Source: Thermoplasmata archaeon (GTDB lineage: Archaea > Thermoplasmatota > Thermoplasmata > GCA-020350865). Taken from it: 13,933 bases of DNA. The notes under the pieces are model-generated. The model was not told where the DNA came from. It searched no databases and was given only the letters and a program-made list of their open reading frames with translations. A program made the translations under genes and the position numbers. The stretch spans positions 2,291,777 to 2,305,709 of the forward strand of contig CP070672.1 of NCBI GenBank assembly GCA_020351895.1. Direction: 5' to 3'. Shown one piece after another: positions 13,750 to 13,933 of the stretch (the first letter of the stretch is position 1; the number at the start of each line of letters is the position of its first letter).

Positions 13750-13799
13750 GGGCCGATAGATTTCCGTGGCAGGCAAGCTGCCACTAAATCTATTGACCC
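13750..13799 (+). repeat. Repeat unit 2 hairpin
   Basis: GGGCCGATAGATTT (13750-13763) pairs with AAATCTATTGACCC (13786-13799), with one C-A mismatch and one G-T wobble. The inner stem is GTGGCAG (13766-13772) with CTGCCAC (13778-13784) and a GCAAG loop. It is a very strong hairpin. Confidence 0.7.
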
Positions 13800-13822
13800 T
13801 ACGACCAAAAACGTTTCAAATC

Positions 13823-13872
13823 GGGCCGATAGATTATCGTGGCAGGCAAGCTGCCACTAAATCTCTCGACCC
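13823..13872 (+). repeat. Repeat unit 3 hairpin, near copy of unit 2
   Basis: It has the same inner stem and loop as unit 2 (13839-13857) and differs at only four positions in the first 51 bases. The outer arms GGGCCGATAGATT (13823-13835) and AATCTCTCGACCC (13860-13872) pair with mismatches at the fourth and eighth positions; the G-T wobble of unit 2 is a G-C pair here. Confidence 0.7.
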
Positions 13873-13896
13873 TCATATGCAACATCAAATCAATCC

Positions 13897-13933
13897 GGGC
13901 CGATAGATCAGTTGGAAGATCGCCACCTTGGCA
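13897..13933 (+). tRNA. tRNA-Ala (GGC), 5' half, cut by the window end
   Basis: The 37 bases fit tRNA positions 1-37 without gaps: acceptor strand GGGCCGA, T8 A9, D-stem GATC/GATC with loop AGTTGGAA (A14, G18, G19 and A21 in place), position 26 G, anticodon strand CCACC, then T32 T33 and anticodon G34 G35 C36, A37. Anticodon GGC reads Ala codons GCC and GCU. The 3' half lies outside the window, so intron content and the G3-U70 identity pair cannot be checked. Confidence 0.88.

Larger units (their letters stand above)
13677..13896 (+). repeat. Array of three 73-74 base hairpin units that begin with the 5' end of tRNA-Ala
   Basis: GGGCCGATAGA starts at 13677, 13750, 13823 and 13897 (periods 73, 73, 74); the fourth copy is the start of a genuine tRNA-Ala. 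Each of the first three units folds into a hairpin of about 50 bases closed by GGG/CCC with a mismatch always at the fourth position, then has an A-rich tail of about 24 bases. The tails contain TCAAATC or near variants just before the next unit, resembling the T-loop segment of a tRNA. No reading frame of note crosses the array. The period equals a tRNA length. Function is unknown; tRNA-derived repeats or structured RNAs processed from one precursor are the main options. Confidence 0.75.

Noticed and set aside
13677..13896. CRISPR array
   Set aside because: Only the first 11-12 bases are shared by all units, unit 1 has a different inner stem, units 2 and 3 share about 50 bases with tails of only about 24, and no cas gene is present.
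13897..13933. Fourth copy of the hairpin repeat
   Set aside because: After base 12 it follows the tRNA pattern exactly (D-arm, T33, anticodon GGC) instead of the hairpin, so it is called a tRNA.

Overview
The window is archaeal. It encodes an Sm-like archaeal protein, the archaeal/eukaryotic ribosomal protein eL37, a nuclease-like protein ending in a PCNA-binding (PIP) motif, TATA-type promoters with GGAGG/GGTGA ribosome sites, and the first half of a tRNA-Ala. A euryarchaeal lineage, perhaps an anaerobic Thermoplasmata-like group, is the best guess, but the lineage is inferred only from gene style and context.

Layout. Positions 2-778 hold the C-terminal end of a large glycosylated surface protein that continues upstream of the window. 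It converges with a minus-strand nuclease-like gene (794-1300). A 74-residue orphan gene follows at 1458-1682. A 316-base gap with strong inverted and direct repeats leads into the main metabolic cluster (1999-9030): a four-cluster CooF-like ferredoxin, a 1377-residue single-chain fusion of carbon monoxide dehydrogenase (CooS/AcsA type) with full-length acetyl-CoA synthase (AcsB type), and the two corrinoid iron-sulfur protein subunits AcsD and AcsC. Together these form the carbonyl branch of the Wood-Ljungdahl pathway. They are built like the bacterial enzyme rather than like the five-subunit archaeal Cdh complex, which suggests inter-domain transfer followed or preceded by gene fusion.

Next comes an information-processing and purine cluster: lsm (9111-9326), eL37 (9345-9509, very short), a PurF-like protein whose glutaminase nucleophile is Ser instead of Cys (9514-10911), and a second PurF with the nucleophile Cys but altered glutamine-pocket positions (10989-12431). 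The right side holds a tandem DUF350 membrane protein (12554-13063) with a palindrome beside its TATA box, and an unrecognised 163-residue protein (13098-13589) followed by a terminator-like hairpin.

The last 260 bases are the most unusual non-coding part. Three hairpin units with a 73-74 base period each start with the first 11-12 bases of the tRNA-Ala gene that follows directly in the same register (13897 to beyond the window end).

How the genes work together: the ferredoxin probably carries electrons to or from the CODH half of the fusion. The fusion makes CO from CO2 and joins it with CoA and a methyl group delivered by AcsCD. The methyltransferase, the nickel-insertion ATPase and the methyl-branch enzymes are not in this window.
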